Source: Prochlorococcus marinus XMU1404 (GTDB taxonomy: Bacteria; Cyanobacteriota; Cyanobacteriia; PCC-6307; Cyanobiaceae). From it: a stretch of 64,000 nucleotides of DNA. Location: NCBI RefSeq assembly GCF_017696175.1, contig NZ_JAAORE010000001.1, positions 434,001-498,000 on the forward strand. The letters are read 5' to 3'. Positions 9,134 to 19,333 of the stretch are shown one piece after another (the stretch's first letter is position 1; every line of letters begins with the position of its first letter). Made by a program: the position numbers and the translations under genes. Below the pieces are notes generated by a model. That model searched no databases. It saw only the letters and a program-made list of their open reading frames with translations, and had not been told where the DNA came from.

Positions 9134-10879
9134 TTACATCATCCCTGGCATACCCATGCCACCCATCCCTGGCATACCCATGCCACCCATTCCTGGCATA
9201 CCCATGCCACCCATTCCTGGCATACCCATGCCACCCATTCCTGGCATACCCATGCCACCCATTCCTCCCATTGGATCTCCACCTGGCCCTCCAGGAACTG
9301 CGGCTTCAGGCTCTGGAATGTCGGCTATAGCAACTTCTGTTGTAAGGAGCATAGCTGCAATAGATACTGAATCTTGAAGAGCTAATCTTATTACTTTGGT
9401 TGGATCTAATATTCCTGAATCTTTTAAATCCTCATATTTTCCTGAATTAGCATTAAAGCCTTTATTAAGTCTTTTAATTTCAGCGACAACTACATCACCA
9501 TTAAAACCAGCATTTTTTGCTATTTGTTTGGTGGGTTCCAAAAGGGCTTCTTTAATTATATTTATCCCTGTTCTTAAATCATCGGAAGATGTTTGACTTA
9601 AATTTAAAAGGTCATCTGATATTTCAATTAAAGTCTGTCCTCCTCCAGAAACAACACCTTCTTCAATAGCAGCTTTCGTAGCATTAAGGGAATCTTCGAT
9701 TCTCAATTTTTTATACTTCATCTCTGTTTCTGTAGCAGCTCCTACTTTGATAAGAGCTACTCCTCCAGCTAGTTTGGCTATCCTTTCATTGATTTTATCT
9801 TGATCATACTCTGATTCAGTTATATTAACTTCTCTCTTTAATTTCTCTACTCGTGCTTTAACTAAATTTTTAGTGTCTTCGAAGGCAACAATTGTAGTTT
9901 TATCCTTTGTGATAGTTATTTTTTTTGCTTTTCCTAAATCATTAATCGATACTTTATCAAGTGTCATCGATTTATCTTCGCTAATTAACTTCGCCCCTGT
10001 AAGAATTGCAATATCTTCAAGGGCAGCTTTTCTTCTCTCACCAAATAACGGAGCTCTTACGGAAGCAACATTTAAAACCCCACTATTCTTATTTAAAACC
10101 AGAGTGGTTAAAGCCTCTCCTTCGATATCTTCAGCAAGAATTAGAAAAGGTGAGCCTGACTTCTGAATTTCTTCAAGTATTGGAACTAGATCAACTAAAG
10201 TTGAGATTTTTTGATCAGTTATTAATATTTTAGGGTTTGCAAGTTCACAAACTTGTCTTTCTTGGTCTGTTACGAAATATGGAGAACTATAACCTCTATC
10301 AAAAGACATTCCTTCAGTTATGTCTAATTCTGTTTCTAGTGATTGAGATTCTTCAACAGTTATTACACCATCTGAAGTGACAATATCCATTGCTTTCGAA
10401 ATTATAGATCCAATTTCTTCATCACCTCCAGCACTGACTGTTGCAACTTTTTGGATATCAGAACCACTTAATGAAATACTTCTGGAACTTAATTTTTCTA
10501 AGACAAAAGCTAGGCCTGCCTCCATACCTTTTTTTAACTCCATAGGGTTGGCGCCAGAAGCAATATTTTTTAATCCTTCCTGAACCATCTTCTGAGTCAG
10601 AATGGTTGCTGTTGTTGTTCCATCACCTGCAGTCTCTTTTGTCTTGGATGCGACTTGTTCTATTAATTTCGCGCCTAAATTGGAAATAGGGTTTTCAATC
10701 TCGATCTCTTTAGCAACTGTAGATCCATCTCTTACTATATCTGGCGAACCAAATTTCTTCTCTATTACAACGTTTTTTGCTTTTGGCCCAATAGTAACCT
10801 TTACTGCATTAGCTACGATATTTACACCTTTTTCTAGAGCTTCTCTTGATTCATTAGAAAAACTTAACTGTTTGGCCAT
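9134..10879 (-). CDS. groEL2: Chaperonin GroEL, solo copy without groES (GroEL2 type)
   Basis: This is a 60-kDa chaperonin that folds proteins in an ATP-driven ring. Key motifs are present: [19 protein letters not shown] near residue 30, [10 protein letters not shown] near 86 with the catalytic Asp, and VSGGG in the late equatorial domain. At 581 residues it is longer than the usual 545 because of a Gly/Met/Pro tail built from five copies of GMPGMGGM. No groES precedes it: the upstream neighbour is an unrelated small gene on the other strand. Cyanobacteria usually carry one groESL operon plus one solo groEL, and this fits the solo one. No CIRCE repeat was seen upstream. Confidence 0.95.
   Translation of the reverse strand: MAKQLSFSNESREALEKGVNIVANAVKVTIGPKAKNVVIEKKFGSPDIVRDGSTVAKEIEIENPISNLGAKLIEQVASKTKETAGDGTTTATILTQKMVQEGLKNIASGANPMELKKGMEAGLAFVLEKLSSRSISLSGSDIQKVATVSAGGDEEIGSIISKAMDIVTSDGVITVEESQSLETELDITEGMSFDRGYSSPYFVTDQERQVCELANPKILITDQKISTLVDLVPILEEIQKSGSPFLILAEDIEGEALTTLVLNKNSGVLNVASVRAPLFGERRKAALEDIAILTGAKLISEDKSMTLDKVSINDLGKAKKITITKDKTTIVAFEDTKNLVKARVEKLKREVNITESEYDQDKINERIAKLAGGVALIKVGAATETEMKYKKLRIEDSLNATKAAIEEGVVSGGGQTLIEISDDLLNLSQTSSDDLRTGINIIKEALLEPTKQIAKNAGFNGDVVVAEIKRLNKGFNANSGKYEDLKDSGILDPTKVIRLALQDSVSIAAMLLTTEVAIADIPEPEAAVPGGPGGDPMGGMGGMGMPGMGGMGMPGMGGMGMPGMGGMGMPGMGGMGMPGMM
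9143..9262 (-). repeat. Five tandem 24-bp repeats in the groEL tail
   Basis: A 24-base unit (on the plus strand, ccctggcatacccatgccac plus ccat) is repeated five times head to tail with almost no differences; the only variation seen is c/t at the first base. Each unit encodes eight residues, GMPGMGGM when read in phase. The array replaces the ordinary GGM tail of GroEL. It is coding sequence and has no spacers, so it is not a CRISPR. Confidence 0.95.
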
Positions 10880-11010
10880 GTTTATTTAATCTTTAATCTT
10901 ATTCTAATCTCCCATAGAATCATTTTTAATGGATATTTAATTAAGTGGGGAAAGCCGAATTTCTTTTAATGAGACATACAAATTAACTCAAATAAGAGTA
11001 TCTTTAAGTT

Positions 11011-11190
11011 ATGGAAGAAACAAATAATCTTATTTTTACTCTTACCGCAATCCTAGCGATTGCTATGACTCTGATATACTTTCCTTTAAGAATTTTCTTG
11101 ACTTTAACTGCTAGAAGTCGAAGACTAAAACTTTTACAAAAAATCAGAAGATTAAGAGATGAATTGGGCCAGCCTTATCAAAGTACATAA
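11011..11190 (+). CDS. Small single-helix membrane protein, uncharacterised
   Basis: This 59-residue frame starts at ATG 11011 and ends with TAA at 11188-11190, directly against the stop of fabG on the other strand. The product is MEETNNLIFTLTAILAIAM followed by TLIYFPLRIFLTL, a single membrane helix, then a basic tail (TARSRRLKLLQKIRRLRDELG) predicted to face the cytoplasm. That composition, one helix plus an Arg/Lys-rich amphipathic tail, is protein-like. It fills an otherwise empty gap between groEL and fabG. I infer a real gene of the kind conserved in picocyanobacteria; the function is unknown. Confidence 0.7.
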   Translation: MEETNNLIFTLTAILAIAMTLIYFPLRIFLTLTARSRRLKLLQKIRRLRDELGQPYQST

Positions 11191-11940
11191 TTAAATACTC
11201 ATACCCCCGTCAATACTAATTGTTTGCCCTGTAATATAACTTCCTGCATCACTTGAAACTAAAAATGACACTAAGTTCGCAATTTGAGTACAACTTCCTA
11301 ATTTCCCTAAAGGTATAACTTTAAGAATATCTTCAGTATTCAGTTTTTCAGTCATCTCTGTTTCTATAAAGCCTGGAGCTATTGCATTTACATTTATACC
11401 TCTTGAAGCAAATTCTTTAGCGCAAGTTTTGGTAAATCCAATAACTCCAGCTTTGGCGGCAGAGTAATTTGCTTGCCCTGGATTACCAATTATTCCAACA
11501 ACAGATGAAATATTTACAATGCTGCCACTTCTTTTTTTCATCATAAATTTTGAAGCATATTTGGTACAAAGAAAAACTCCTTTTAAGTTCGTATTTAATA
11601 CGTCATCCCATTGTTCCGATTTCATTCTCATCAATAGTCCATCTCTCGTAATGCCAGCATTGTTAATGAGGATATCAATTGTGCCATTAATTTTGATTAT
11701 TTCTTCAAAAGCTAAAATGACAGAATCCTCTTTTGAAACATCAAATTTTAATTTATGAGCTTTACCTCCCGAATTTTTTATTGAATTTACAACTTCTTCA
11801 GCTTTTTCATCAGAAGAAGAGTAATTAATAAAAACTTCTGCTCCTTGGTGGCTTAGTTCTAAAGCAATTTCTTTACCAATTCCTCTGCTAGCTCCAGTAA
11901 TTAAAGCAACTTTGCCTGATAATGAATCTGTATTGGACAT
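11191..11940 (-). CDS. fabG: 3-oxoacyl-[acyl-carrier-protein] reductase
   Basis: This is the NADPH-dependent ketoacyl-ACP reductase of type II fatty acid synthesis. The 249-residue short-chain dehydrogenase has the cofactor motif TGASRGIGKEIA near residue 15, NNAGITRDGLLMRM near 90, and the catalytic Ser-Tyr-Lys set in NISSVVG and YSAAKAG near 140-160. The C-terminal GQTISIDGGMSI is typical. FabG is the best call because of the NNAGITRD motif and length; other SDR functions are less likely. Confidence 0.94.
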   Translation of the reverse strand: MSNTDSLSGKVALITGASRGIGKEIALELSHQGAEVFINYSSSDEKAEEVVNSIKNSGGKAHKLKFDVSKEDSVILAFEEIIKINGTIDILINNAGITRDGLLMRMKSEQWDDVLNTNLKGVFLCTKYASKFMMKKRSGSIVNISSVVGIIGNPGQANYSAAKAGVIGFTKTCAKEFASRGINVNAIAPGFIETEMTEKLNTEDILKVIPLGKLGSCTQIANLVSFLVSSDAGSYITGQTISIDGGMSI

Positions 11941-12032
11941 TATGAAATTTTATAATGTTCAATCGTAGTACTATTTGTGTAAAGATATTGCTTTTATTTA
12001 TAATTGTCTAGAAAATATTAAGACCTTCTATT

Positions 12033-12704
12033 GTGCACTTTTTAATACCAGCTGCAGGGAGCGGTAGCAGAATGAAAGCTGGAAAAAATAAATTACTTAT
12101 TGATTTAGAGGGAGAGTCTTTGATTTTTTGGACACTTAAATCTGTATTTTCTGCAAGCTCAACAAATTGGGTTGGAATAATTGGGCAACCGAAAGATAAA
12201 AATTTATTATTAAATTCAGCAAAGGATTTTGCCCATAGAGTCCATTGGATTAATGGTGGTGACACCAGACAAAAGTCAGTTTTTAATGGTTTAAATGCGC
12301 TACCAAAAGATGCTAAAAAAGTTTTAATACATGATGGTGCTAGATGTCTAATTAATCCTGAATTGATAGACCTTTGTGCCAAGCAATTAGATGAAAATGA
12401 AGCTGTAATTTTGGCTACTAAGGTAACTGACACAATAAAGATTGTTGATAATGAAGGTTTTATTAAAGAAACACCTGATAGAAATTATTTATGGGCAGCG
12501 CAAACTCCTCAGGGCTTTTTAGTAGATAGATTAAAAAAAGCTCATAAGATGGCAATTGATAAAAACTGGAAAGTCACAGATGATGCATCACTATTCGAAA
12601 TTCTTAATTGGAAAGTGAAGATTATTGAAGGAACTTATTCAAATATAAAAATTACATCCCCTTTAGATTTGAAAATAGCAAAACTTTTTGTGAAGAAAGC
12701 TTAG
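12033..12704 (+). CDS. ispD: 2-C-methyl-D-erythritol 4-phosphate cytidylyltransferase
   Basis: This is the third enzyme of the non-mevalonate isoprenoid pathway: it joins CTP to methylerythritol phosphate. The 223-residue protein begins HFLIPAAGSGSRM with the nucleotide-binding Gly-rich loop and continues with KNKLLIDLEG. Other motifs are VLIHDGARCL near residue 103, AAQTPQGF near 153 and TDDASLFE near 180. The start is GTG at 12033; no better codon is near. It is divergent from fabG with about 90 bases between. Its 3' end abuts the next gene stop to stop. The minus-strand frame at 12008-12433 is a shadow. Confidence 0.93.
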   Translation: MHFLIPAAGSGSRMKAGKNKLLIDLEGESLIFWTLKSVFSASSTNWVGIIGQPKDKNLLLNSAKDFAHRVHWINGGDTRQKSVFNGLNALPKDAKKVLIHDGARCLINPELIDLCAKQLDENEAVILATKVTDTIKIVDNEGFIKETPDRNYLWAAQTPQGFLVDRLKKAHKMAIDKNWKVTDDASLFEILNWKVKIIEGTYSNIKITSPLDLKIAKLFVKKA

Positions 12705-13574
12705 TTAAAAAGGTGTATCGATACTAAGAATGCCATCATCACCATTTAAGGTGGCTTCGTATCCTAAAGGAATGCAGGCATTTCCAGATATGTGGCCTAT
12801 TGGGAGGTCAAAAAGAATAGGAAAATCAAACTCTTTGAGTCTTTCAAAAATGCAGTTTTTTAGTAAATCTTTCCATTCAAGATCGTAGGAATCATTAGAA
12901 AAACTTCCGAATCCAATGCCAGCAATTTCAGTAAATGTTTTAGTCATTCTGAGGTAAGTTAACATGCGATCAATTTTATAAATATCTTCATTAATATCTT
13001 CAAAAATTATTATTTTTCCTTTGCAATCCGGAAAGTGATTAGTACCAATTAAAAAAGTAGCAATAGTTAAGTTAGAAACAATAATTTCTCCTTTAGCTTT
13101 CCCACCTCTTAAAGGAATTCCTCCTATGTCCTCAACATATCCCTCAAAAAGTAAATTTCTTAATCTCTCGAGACTCCACTCTGGCTCTTTGAAAAGGCCA
13201 GTGACCATAGGGCCATGAATAGAACCTATAAATCCTTGAGAATATTTAGATAGTAGTAAAGAACATGTATCTGAGAATCCAAGCATTAAACCATGCTGCC
13301 AAGAAGGATCTTTTTCTAATAGTCTTGCTGAACCCCAGCCTCCTTTTGCAAAAATGATTAGCTTACTATTTTGTGCTTTTTCTAGTTCTTCAAATCTAGT
13401 TTGATCATCACCTGCAAAATAACCAAATTTTTTTAATAGAGAATTATTATCATTAATTTCCAAGCCCCAGTTTTTTAAGATTTCTATGCCTTTTTGAAAA
13501 TTTTCGTCTTCATCAATAAAGGAGCCTGGAGCTAAAATATCTATTAGATCACCTTTTTTTAATCTAAAAACCAT
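12705..13574 (-). CDS. Peptidase S66 (LD-carboxypeptidase-like)
   Basis: S66 serine peptidases such as LdcA trim the terminal D-Ala from murein tetrapeptides in the cytoplasm during wall recycling. The 289-residue protein has the N-terminal strand GDLIDILAPGSF, FAKGGWGSARLLE near residue 75, the putative nucleophile Ser in LGFSDTCSLL near 100, SIHGPMVTG near 118 and a late acidic/His segment IGHISGNACIP near 263. Microcin immunity proteins of the MccF type share this fold, but a lone chromosomal copy in this setting fits the murein role better. Confidence 0.85.
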   Translation of the reverse strand: MVFRLKKGDLIDILAPGSFIDEDENFQKGIEILKNWGLEINDNNSLLKKFGYFAGDDQTRFEELEKAQNSKLIIFAKGGWGSARLLEKDPSWQHGLMLGFSDTCSLLLSKYSQGFIGSIHGPMVTGLFKEPEWSLERLRNLLFEGYVEDIGGIPLRGGKAKGEIIVSNLTIATFLIGTNHFPDCKGKIIIFEDINEDIYKIDRMLTYLRMTKTFTEIAGIGFGSFSNDSYDLEWKDLLKNCIFERLKEFDFPILFDLPIGHISGNACIPLGYEATLNGDDGILSIDTPF

Positions 13575-13583
13575 ATTAAGAAT

Positions 13584-14492
13584 TTATGAGGCAATAATAA
13601 TTCCTAATAAAAGGGCTCCTCCATATATTGACTGATTTTTGAAGTGATTCCCAATATTTTTTATTGATTGCTTTTCCTCAGGAAATACTTTTAGTATATC
13701 TCTCTGCATTAAGATTGAGGTTGTAAGCCAAATTGGCCAAAAAATAAAATCCATTTGATTAATAAATCCGCATAATGCGAGAAAACTAGAAGTTAAAAAA
13801 TAGCAAATTTGAATAGTTATTCTTGTATTGTTCTGGAGGTTAACAGCGGAACTATTTATTCCAATTTTGATATCATATTTTTTATCTGCTAAAGCATAAA
13901 TCGTGTCAAAGCCAAAAGTCCAAAAAATGGTAGCTAGCCAGCAAAATAATAAAACAATACTATTTAAATTGCCTTCATTTGCGGCCCAGGGAATTAAGAC
14001 AGCAAAACCCCAGCATATGGATAAGATTAATTGAGGATATTTAAACCATCTTTTGGCAGAAGGATAAATTAAAATAATAGGTAAAGCTAAGAAAGCAAGT
14101 GAAATGGAAAGGATTCTTCCAGGTTGGGGTAGTGACAAAGTTAAAAAGAAGCTACATAAAATTAAAAAGAAAAGAATTGAATAAGCCGTTTTAAGACCGA
14201 TTTTATTTGCAGCTAGAGGTCTATTTTTTGTCCTAAAAACTCTTTGATCAATTTTTTTGTCCCAAATATCATTAGCCACGCAGCCTAATCCACTTACTAG
14301 TAGTCCTCCCAGAATAATTCTTAGCAACATTAAAAATGTTGGATTAGCATCCGGGGTTAAATATAAACTCCATCCAGCAGGAATAAGTAAGATCATTCTT
14401 CCAGTCGGCTTATTCCACCTTAATAATTCAAAAAAAGTACTTAATTTTATTTGTCGATTTTTATTTTGCATATAACCTATTTTATATTTCAT
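13584..14492 (-). CDS. ubiA: 4-hydroxybenzoate polyprenyltransferase (plastoquinone pathway)
   Basis: This enzyme attaches a solanesyl-type tail to 4-hydroxybenzoate in the cyanobacterial route to plastoquinone. The 302-residue membrane protein has about eight helices. The two acidic prenyl-diphosphate motifs are clear: NDIWDKKIDQRVFRTKNRPL near residue 75 and DTIYALADKKYDIKIGINS near 200. The frame begins with ATG at 14492, with an alternative ATG at 14471; the later one gives a more usual N-terminus. It sits 9 bases upstream of the S66 peptidase on the same strand, so they may share a transcript. It is divergent from ppx. Confidence 0.9.
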   Translation of the reverse strand: MKYKIGYMQNKNRQIKLSTFFELLRWNKPTGRMILLIPAGWSLYLTPDANPTFLMLLRIILGGLLVSGLGCVANDIWDKKIDQRVFRTKNRPLAANKIGLKTAYSILFFLILCSFFLTLSLPQPGRILSISLAFLALPIILIYPSAKRWFKYPQLILSICWGFAVLIPWAANEGNLNSIVLLFCWLATIFWTFGFDTIYALADKKYDIKIGINSSAVNLQNNTRITIQICYFLTSSFLALCGFINQMDFIFWPIWLTTSILMQRDILKVFPEEKQSIKNIGNHFKNQSIYGGALLLGIIIAS

Positions 14493-14596
14493 AACTTTAA
14501 ATAATTTTACTAGGATTAAGTGATTTCTATTATTTAATAATCAATCTTGGGTATATTTATTAATGGGTTAAAGATATCTACATCTTATAAAAAGAA

Positions 14597-16192
14597 ATGA
14601 TAAATGAATCAGATTTAAGATATTTTCAAGAAAAGCAAACTTTAGTAGCTTCGATAGATATTGGAACTAACTCTACTCATCTATTGATAGCAGAAATTAA
14701 TCTGGAATTAAAATCATTTTCAATAAAATTCACTGATAAATCAACCACTCGTCTTGGAGAGAGAGATGAGGATGGTAATCTTACTGATGAAGCAATCCAA
14801 AGAGCATTAGTTACTCTTAAGAGATTTAAGGAATATTGTAAAAGTAATGGAGTAAAACAAATAGTAACAGCAGCAACAAGTGCAGTTAGGGAAGCTCCAA
14901 ACGGTCAAGATTTTATTAGAAGAGTTCTTGATGAAACTGCTATTCAAATAGAAATGATAAGTGGTTCTGAGGAAGCCAGATTAATTTACCTTGGTGTTCT
15001 TTCTGGTATGGCTTTTGAAGATCAGTCTTTTGTAATCATAGATATTGGAGGAGGATCTACAGAATTAATACTTGCAGATAAAAAAGATGCAATAGCTCTC
15101 ACCAGTTCGAGGATTGGTGCTGTAAGACTAAAGAACGATTTTTTAAATAAAGAGTCTTTAAATTCAGAAAGATCGAGTTTTCTAACAACTTTTATTCAAG
15201 GATCTTTAGAGCCATCCATTCGAAAAATAAAGAGTAGATCTAAGGGAAATAACCCTTTATCTATGATTGCAACAAGTGGCACCGCAACCTCATTAGGAAA
15301 TTTGATTTCAGATGATTTAGGAGAATCTAAACAAAAGTTGCATGGTTATAAATTTAAAAGGGAAAATTTACAGAATGTATTGGAAAAACTAATTAAATTG
15401 CCAGTTTCGGAAATCAAGAAAATACCTTCATTAAGTGAGAGAAGAGCAGAAATAATTATTCCAGGCGCATTGATATTAAACACCGCAATGGAGATGTTGA
15501 ACTTTAATGAATTAATAATAAGTGAGAGGGCGCTTCGAGAGGGTTTAGTTGTTGATTGGATGCTGCGTAAAGGGATAATAAAAAACGAGTTAAATATTCA
15601 AAGCAATATTAGAAAAACGACTATAGTTCATCAGGCAAAAAAGTTCGGAGTAGATAATACAAGAGCTGAGAAAGTTATCGATATTGCCTTTCAAATCTAT
15701 GATCAGACTAAAAATATCTTTCATACCGATAATGACCCTAAAGCTAAAGAACTTCTTTGGGCAGCCTCTAATCTTTATAATTGTGGGAAATACGTAAATG
15801 TTAGTTCATATCACAAACACTCTTGGTACTTAATAAAAAATTGCGATTTATTGGGATATTCTGAAGCAGAAACAAATATTATTGCTTCGATCGCTAGATA
15901 CCATAGAAAGACTTTACCCAAGAAAAGACATGAGTCTTGGCAAAGTCTAATATCCAAAGAAGATAAAACATTAGTTCTTGAAATGTCATTAATCCTGAGA
16001 TTAGCAGCATCTCTTGATCAAAGACCTGACAAGGTAATCTCCTCAGTTCAAATAAAATTACGGGAAAATATTCTTAAATTTGAACTTGTTCCTATAAATA
16101 AAGGCCATGATCTTCTCCTTGAAAAATGGAACTTAGGATTATGCTGTAATGTTATAAAAGAGCTAAAGAATTTGGATTTAAAAGTTATTTAG
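14597..16192 (+). CDS. ppx: Exopolyphosphatase / guanosine pentaphosphatase (Ppx/GppA family)
   Basis: This enzyme removes terminal phosphates from polyphosphate. The 531-residue protein opens with the sugar-kinase-like phosphate loop ASIDIGTNSTHLLIAE near residues 18-33, has IDIGGGSTELIL near 150, ATSGTATSLG near 228, and an HD-type C-terminal domain with YHKHSWYLI and IARYHRK near 400-435. Length and both domains match full-length Ppx. The same fold hydrolyses pppGpp, so GppA activity is possible. Its last 8 bases overlap the end of the convergent HTH gene. Confidence 0.93.
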   Translation: MINESDLRYFQEKQTLVASIDIGTNSTHLLIAEINLELKSFSIKFTDKSTTRLGERDEDGNLTDEAIQRALVTLKRFKEYCKSNGVKQIVTAATSAVREAPNGQDFIRRVLDETAIQIEMISGSEEARLIYLGVLSGMAFEDQSFVIIDIGGGSTELILADKKDAIALTSSRIGAVRLKNDFLNKESLNSERSSFLTTFIQGSLEPSIRKIKSRSKGNNPLSMIATSGTATSLGNLISDDLGESKQKLHGYKFKRENLQNVLEKLIKLPVSEIKKIPSLSERRAEIIIPGALILNTAMEMLNFNELIISERALREGLVVDWMLRKGIIKNELNIQSNIRKTTIVHQAKKFGVDNTRAEKVIDIAFQIYDQTKNIFHTDNDPKAKELLWAASNLYNCGKYVNVSSYHKHSWYLIKNCDLLGYSEAETNIIASIARYHRKTLPKKRHESWQSLISKEDKTLVLEMSLILRLAASLDQRPDKVISSVQIKLRENILKFELVPINKGHDLLLEKWNLGLCCNVIKELKNLDLKVI

Positions 16193-16676
16193 TTTTTTTA
16201 ATAAGTTCTTGTTTTGGAGTTTGATTCTGAAAAGACTCTGAAAATAAATTAAAAATTAAGGATGAGGCGACTAATCCAAGAAAGCCTGAAATTAAAATAA
16301 ATATCCAGAACCCTAGTGGACTTGGATCCTTAGATTTTCTAGTTTTTTTAGCCACTTCTTCAACTATTTCTTCTATTTTTATCTCTTGCCTCTCTGTCTT
16401 TAATTCATTCATTATAAATTCTGTATCAAGTTTCAGCTTCTGAGAAATTCTACGAACCATTGCTTTGATAAATACTTTTTCAGGGAGCTCTTCTTCATTG
16501 CCTTCTTCTATGGCTTTTAGTTGATGAGATCCAATTTTTAAATCAGAAGCCAATTCTTCAACAGATTGATTTCTACTTAACCTTGCCTCTTTAATAAAAT
16601 TTCCAATTCTCTTTAACGAGGATTGTGGTTTTGTATTGTCTTCTGGATTAGATTTTATTTCTTTCAAAGCAAACAA
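16185..16676 (-). CDS. RodZ-like helix-turn-helix membrane protein
   Basis: The 163-residue product has an HTH_25-type domain at about residues 24-92 (IGNFIKEARLSRNQSVEELA, then LKIGSHQLKAIEEG and LPEKVFIKAMVRRI), a charged linker and one membrane helix near 125-148 (PLGFWIFILISGFLGLVAS). This is the RodZ architecture, in which the HTH binds MreB, but the periplasmic domain is nearly absent. It may be a shortened RodZ or another membrane-bound HTH protein. The gene follows lgt and cobM on the same strand, with 46 bases after cobM. Confidence 0.7.
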   Translation of the reverse strand: MFALKEIKSNPEDNTKPQSSLKRIGNFIKEARLSRNQSVEELASDLKIGSHQLKAIEEGNEEELPEKVFIKAMVRRISQKLKLDTEFIMNELKTERQEIKIEEIVEEVAKKTRKSKDPSPLGFWIFILISGFLGLVASSLIFNLFSESFQNQTPKQELIKKTK

Positions 16677-16722
16677 ATTTTTACTAATTATAGTGATTAA
16701 TATTTTTCTATCAACTTTATGA

Positions 16723-17496
16723 TTATTTATTTCTAAAAAGATGACTATATGATGGATTATATAGATTAGACCTGTTTTGAGAATTATTAATTGCTGGGCT
16801 AATTATGTAAATAGTTGTTCTAATTAATTTTTTTTCAATAGAAAAGTTTTCCATATCTTTTAATTCTATTAATGATGTCCAACCATCATCCCAAGATACT
16901 CTGAATCCAACAATAACTTTAGTCTCTGGGCGATAAAACTCTAGTAAAGTGTCTTGAGACCTTTTTACATGCCTAGCACTTAGATAAAGGCATAAAGAGG
17001 AATTGTGTTTCGCAAGATCTTTCAGAGATTCTTTCTCGGGCATACCAGTTCTTCCTCCGGCTCTTGTTAAAATTATTGTTTGCGTTACCTCTGGGATAGT
17101 TAACTCAGCTTCATGATATGCTGCTGCCACTTGAAAAGCACTTACACCTGGAATAACTTCGATTTCAATTTTTTCTTTTTTTAAAATATCTATTTGTTCT
17201 CTAATCGCGCCAAAAAGACAAGGGTCTCCATCATGCAACCTTATAACAGTTTTTCCTTCCTGAAATTTTTTTATCATAGTTGAGGTGATTTGCTCTAAGT
17301 TGAGAGAACTTGTTTTTATATTTTCAGAACCTTCTTTAGAAAAATCTAAAATCTTTTCAGGGATAAGAGAATCAGTCCATATAATGACATCTGCACTCTT
17401 TATCTTTTTTAAAGCTTTTATTGTTAATAAATCTGGATCACCGGGACCAACACCAATAAAGGATATTTTTTTATCCATTCTTTCTACTTTTACCAC
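16723..17496 (-). CDS. cobM: Precorrin-4 C11-methyltransferase
   Basis: This S-adenosylmethionine-dependent enzyme methylates C11 of precorrin-4 in cobalamin synthesis. The 257-residue protein shows the tetrapyrrole methylase motifs [16 protein letters not shown] near residue 12, [14 protein letters not shown] near 92 and [15 protein letters not shown] near 115. [17 protein letters not shown] near 140 is characteristic of CobM/CbiF. The start at 17496 overlaps the end of lgt by 26 bases; an ATG at 17478 would shorten the overlap to 8. A second corrin gene, cobK, lies 37 kb away. Confidence 0.93.
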   Translation of the reverse strand: MVKVERMDKKISFIGVGPGDPDLLTIKALKKIKSADVIIWTDSLIPEKILDFSKEGSENIKTSSLNLEQITSTMIKKFQEGKTVIRLHDGDPCLFGAIREQIDILKKEKIEIEVIPGVSAFQVAAAYHEAELTIPEVTQTIILTRAGGRTGMPEKESLKDLAKHNSSLCLYLSARHVKRSQDTLLEFYRPETKVIVGFRVSWDDGWTSLIELKDMENFSIEKKLIRTTIYIISPAINNSQNRSNLYNPSYSHLFRNK

Positions 17497-18364
17497 TATA
17501 TGTTCTTAATCTTAAAAAAAATATTCCAATTAATCCAGAAGAGAATAGAAAAATGCTTATAAATTGAGCCATTCTTATACCGCCACTACAGAAAGGCGGA
17601 AGCCCACCAATACATAGTGGGTCAGTTCTTAAACCCTCAATCCAGAATCTTCCAAAGCTGTAACTTATTAAATAAAGACAGCTAATAAAGCCAGGCCTAA
17701 GAAAATCTGTTTTACTCTGTTTATTAAAGACCAAAATAAGGAGGATGAATGTTAAAAAATTCCAAAATGACTCGTAGAGAAAAGTAGGATGAAAAAATTC
17801 GTAATTAATAAATTCTAAAGGTCTATTTTGGATAGGTATAAATAATTTCCAAGGCAAATTTGTAGGAACCCCAAATGCTTCATTATTGAAAAAATTTCCC
17901 CACCTTCCTATAGATTGTCCAAGAATAATCGAGGGTATTAATATATCTATAAAAGTTTTTAAATGAATGTTTCTCGACTTACAGAAATAGATAATAGTTA
18001 ATAATCCTCCAATTAGACCTCCATGGATTGCTATGCCTCCTTCCCAAACTGCTAGAAAAGAAGGTATTTGAATGGTGTTATTGAATAGTTCTAAAGAAGT
18101 GAAAAAATTATCTCCGCTGTATTGCCTCCACTCAAAAATTACGTAATAAGCTCTAGCTCCAATTATTGAAAAGATTATTAAAGATGGAAGTATTTCACTA
18201 ATGTAGTCTGGGTTAATATTCCTTGACTTTGCAAGTTTTTTTGAGACAAATAGGCCTATTAAAACTGAAATCGAAATAAGTAATCCATACCATCTAATAG
18301 TTATAAACCCTAAATTTAAAAAAGTTTCTCCTGGAGATTGTATAAAAGCTTGAAATATAAGCAT
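17471..18364 (-). CDS. lgt: Prolipoprotein diacylglyceryl transferase
   Basis: Lgt moves a diacylglyceryl group from phosphatidylglycerol to the lipobox Cys of prelipoproteins, the first step of lipoprotein maturation. The 297-residue membrane protein has about seven helices and the signature [13 protein letters not shown] near residue 135, plus the conserved [14 protein letters not shown] near 98 and [10 protein letters not shown] near 190. It is upstream of cobM in the same orientation and overlaps it. The neighbouring membrane and export genes petA, petC and tatC share the region. Confidence 0.94.
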   Translation of the reverse strand: MLIFQAFIQSPGETFLNLGFITIRWYGLLISISVLIGLFVSKKLAKSRNINPDYISEILPSLIIFSIIGARAYYVIFEWRQYSGDNFFTSLELFNNTIQIPSFLAVWEGGIAIHGGLIGGLLTIIYFCKSRNIHLKTFIDILIPSIILGQSIGRWGNFFNNEAFGVPTNLPWKLFIPIQNRPLEFINYEFFHPTFLYESFWNFLTFILLILVFNKQSKTDFLRPGFISCLYLISYSFGRFWIEGLRTDPLCIGGLPPFCSGGIRMAQFISIFLFSSGLIGIFFLRLRTYSGKSRKNG

Positions 18365-18374
18365 TTAAAGAAAG

Positions 18375-19328
18375 TTAGATACCCTCTGCTGCTTGTACTT
18401 TTTCTACTTGTTTTTTCTTTAATACTAAAAGTATTTGTGTTAGACCTACACCAATAAAGAATGCAATCAATCCAATTACTCTATAAGGGCTCTGAAGTAC
18501 AACCTCAGCATCTAATTGCCCAAAGCCGCCAACGTTGGGATCATTTGTAAGAGGGTCACCTGCATTAATTTTGTCTTGAGCTTTTACGATAAGTTGAGGA
18601 CCAACAGGGACTGCTTCAGTAGTTATCTCACCATTCTCGTTTTCTATATTGACCTTATAACTACCATCTTCAATTGTTTCTATTGAATTAATAGTTCCTG
18701 AGGTGGAAGAGGTGAAAAGTACATTATTGCTTTTGTCTCCAGTTGGGTATACCTGACCTCTTCCTCTATTGCCTCCGATATGTAACGAGTATTTCCCATA
18801 GTGATATTCTTTATTAGTGGATGGATCAGGGGAAAGTACAGGGAAAACTATTTCTTTATTGGTATCACCAGGCAAAGGCCCGACAATGATAATATTATCC
18901 TTCTCTTCACTGTAATTAGTGAAATATACTCCCTCTGTCTCTTCTTTGATCTCTTCTGTCCATCTTTCCTGAGGAGCAAGTTTGAAGCCATCAGGCAGCA
19001 TTACAACAGCTCCAACTTGTAATGGAACTTCAGAACCATCAGCTCCGATCTCTTTTAAGTCATTTTTGTAGGGTATTTTGACAACAGCTTTGAAAACACT
19101 ATCAGCACCAACAGATTGTGGAACTTCTGCAATCGTAGGCATCTGAGCTAGATGACAATTTGCACAGACTATCTTTCCTGTAGCTTCTCTGGGAGATTCG
19201 TAATTTTGCTGAGCCCAAAATGGATAAGCAAAAGTAGTCTTAGGATAAAAAACAATGCTCGAAATGAAAAGCAGAGTACAGATAAATAAACTTGTTTTTT
19301 TCATGATTTGATTTTTAAGACCTTTCAT
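18375..19328 (-). CDS. petA: Cytochrome f (apocytochrome f)
   Basis: Cytochrome f is the c-type heme subunit of the cytochrome b6f complex and passes electrons to plastocyanin or cytochrome c6 in the lumen. The product has an N-terminal signal peptide ending at TTFA, the mature start [10 protein letters not shown] with the Tyr that ligates heme, the heme site CANCH, and a C-terminal membrane anchor ([20 protein letters not shown]). I chose the ATG at 19328, giving 317 residues; an ATG at 19346 would overlap petC and one at 19304 would give a shorter signal peptide. It follows petC directly in the usual petC-petA order. Confidence 0.97.
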   Translation of the reverse strand: MKGLKNQIMKKTSLFICTLLFISSIVFYPKTTFAYPFWAQQNYESPREATGKIVCANCHLAQMPTIAEVPQSVGADSVFKAVVKIPYKNDLKEIGADGSEVPLQVGAVVMLPDGFKLAPQERWTEEIKEETEGVYFTNYSEEKDNIIIVGPLPGDTNKEIVFPVLSPDPSTNKEYHYGKYSLHIGGNRGRGQVYPTGDKSNNVLFTSSTSGTINSIETIEDGSYKVNIENENGEITTEAVPVGPQLIVKAQDKINAGDPLTNDPNVGGFGQLDAEVVLQSPYRVIGLIAFFIGVGLTQILLVLKKKQVEKVQAAEGI

Positions 19329-19333
19329 TTTTT

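Noticed and set aside
9143-9262. Tandem repeats resembling a CRISPR array
   Set aside because: The units are contiguous, in frame and lack unique spacers; they code for the GroEL tail. The same applies to the 42705-42827 array in the CobW-type gene.
9156-9377. Plus-strand open frame with MPPIPGIP repeats
   Set aside because: It is the antisense shadow of the Gly-Met repeat in groEL; its Pro/Ile repeat is forced by the groEL codons.
10880-11010. CIRCE element before groEL
   Set aside because: No TTAGCACTC-type inverted repeat is present in the upstream gap.
12008-12433. Minus-strand open frame of 141 codons
   Set aside because: It lies antisense to ispD, which has clear family motifs; the shadow has no recognisable features.
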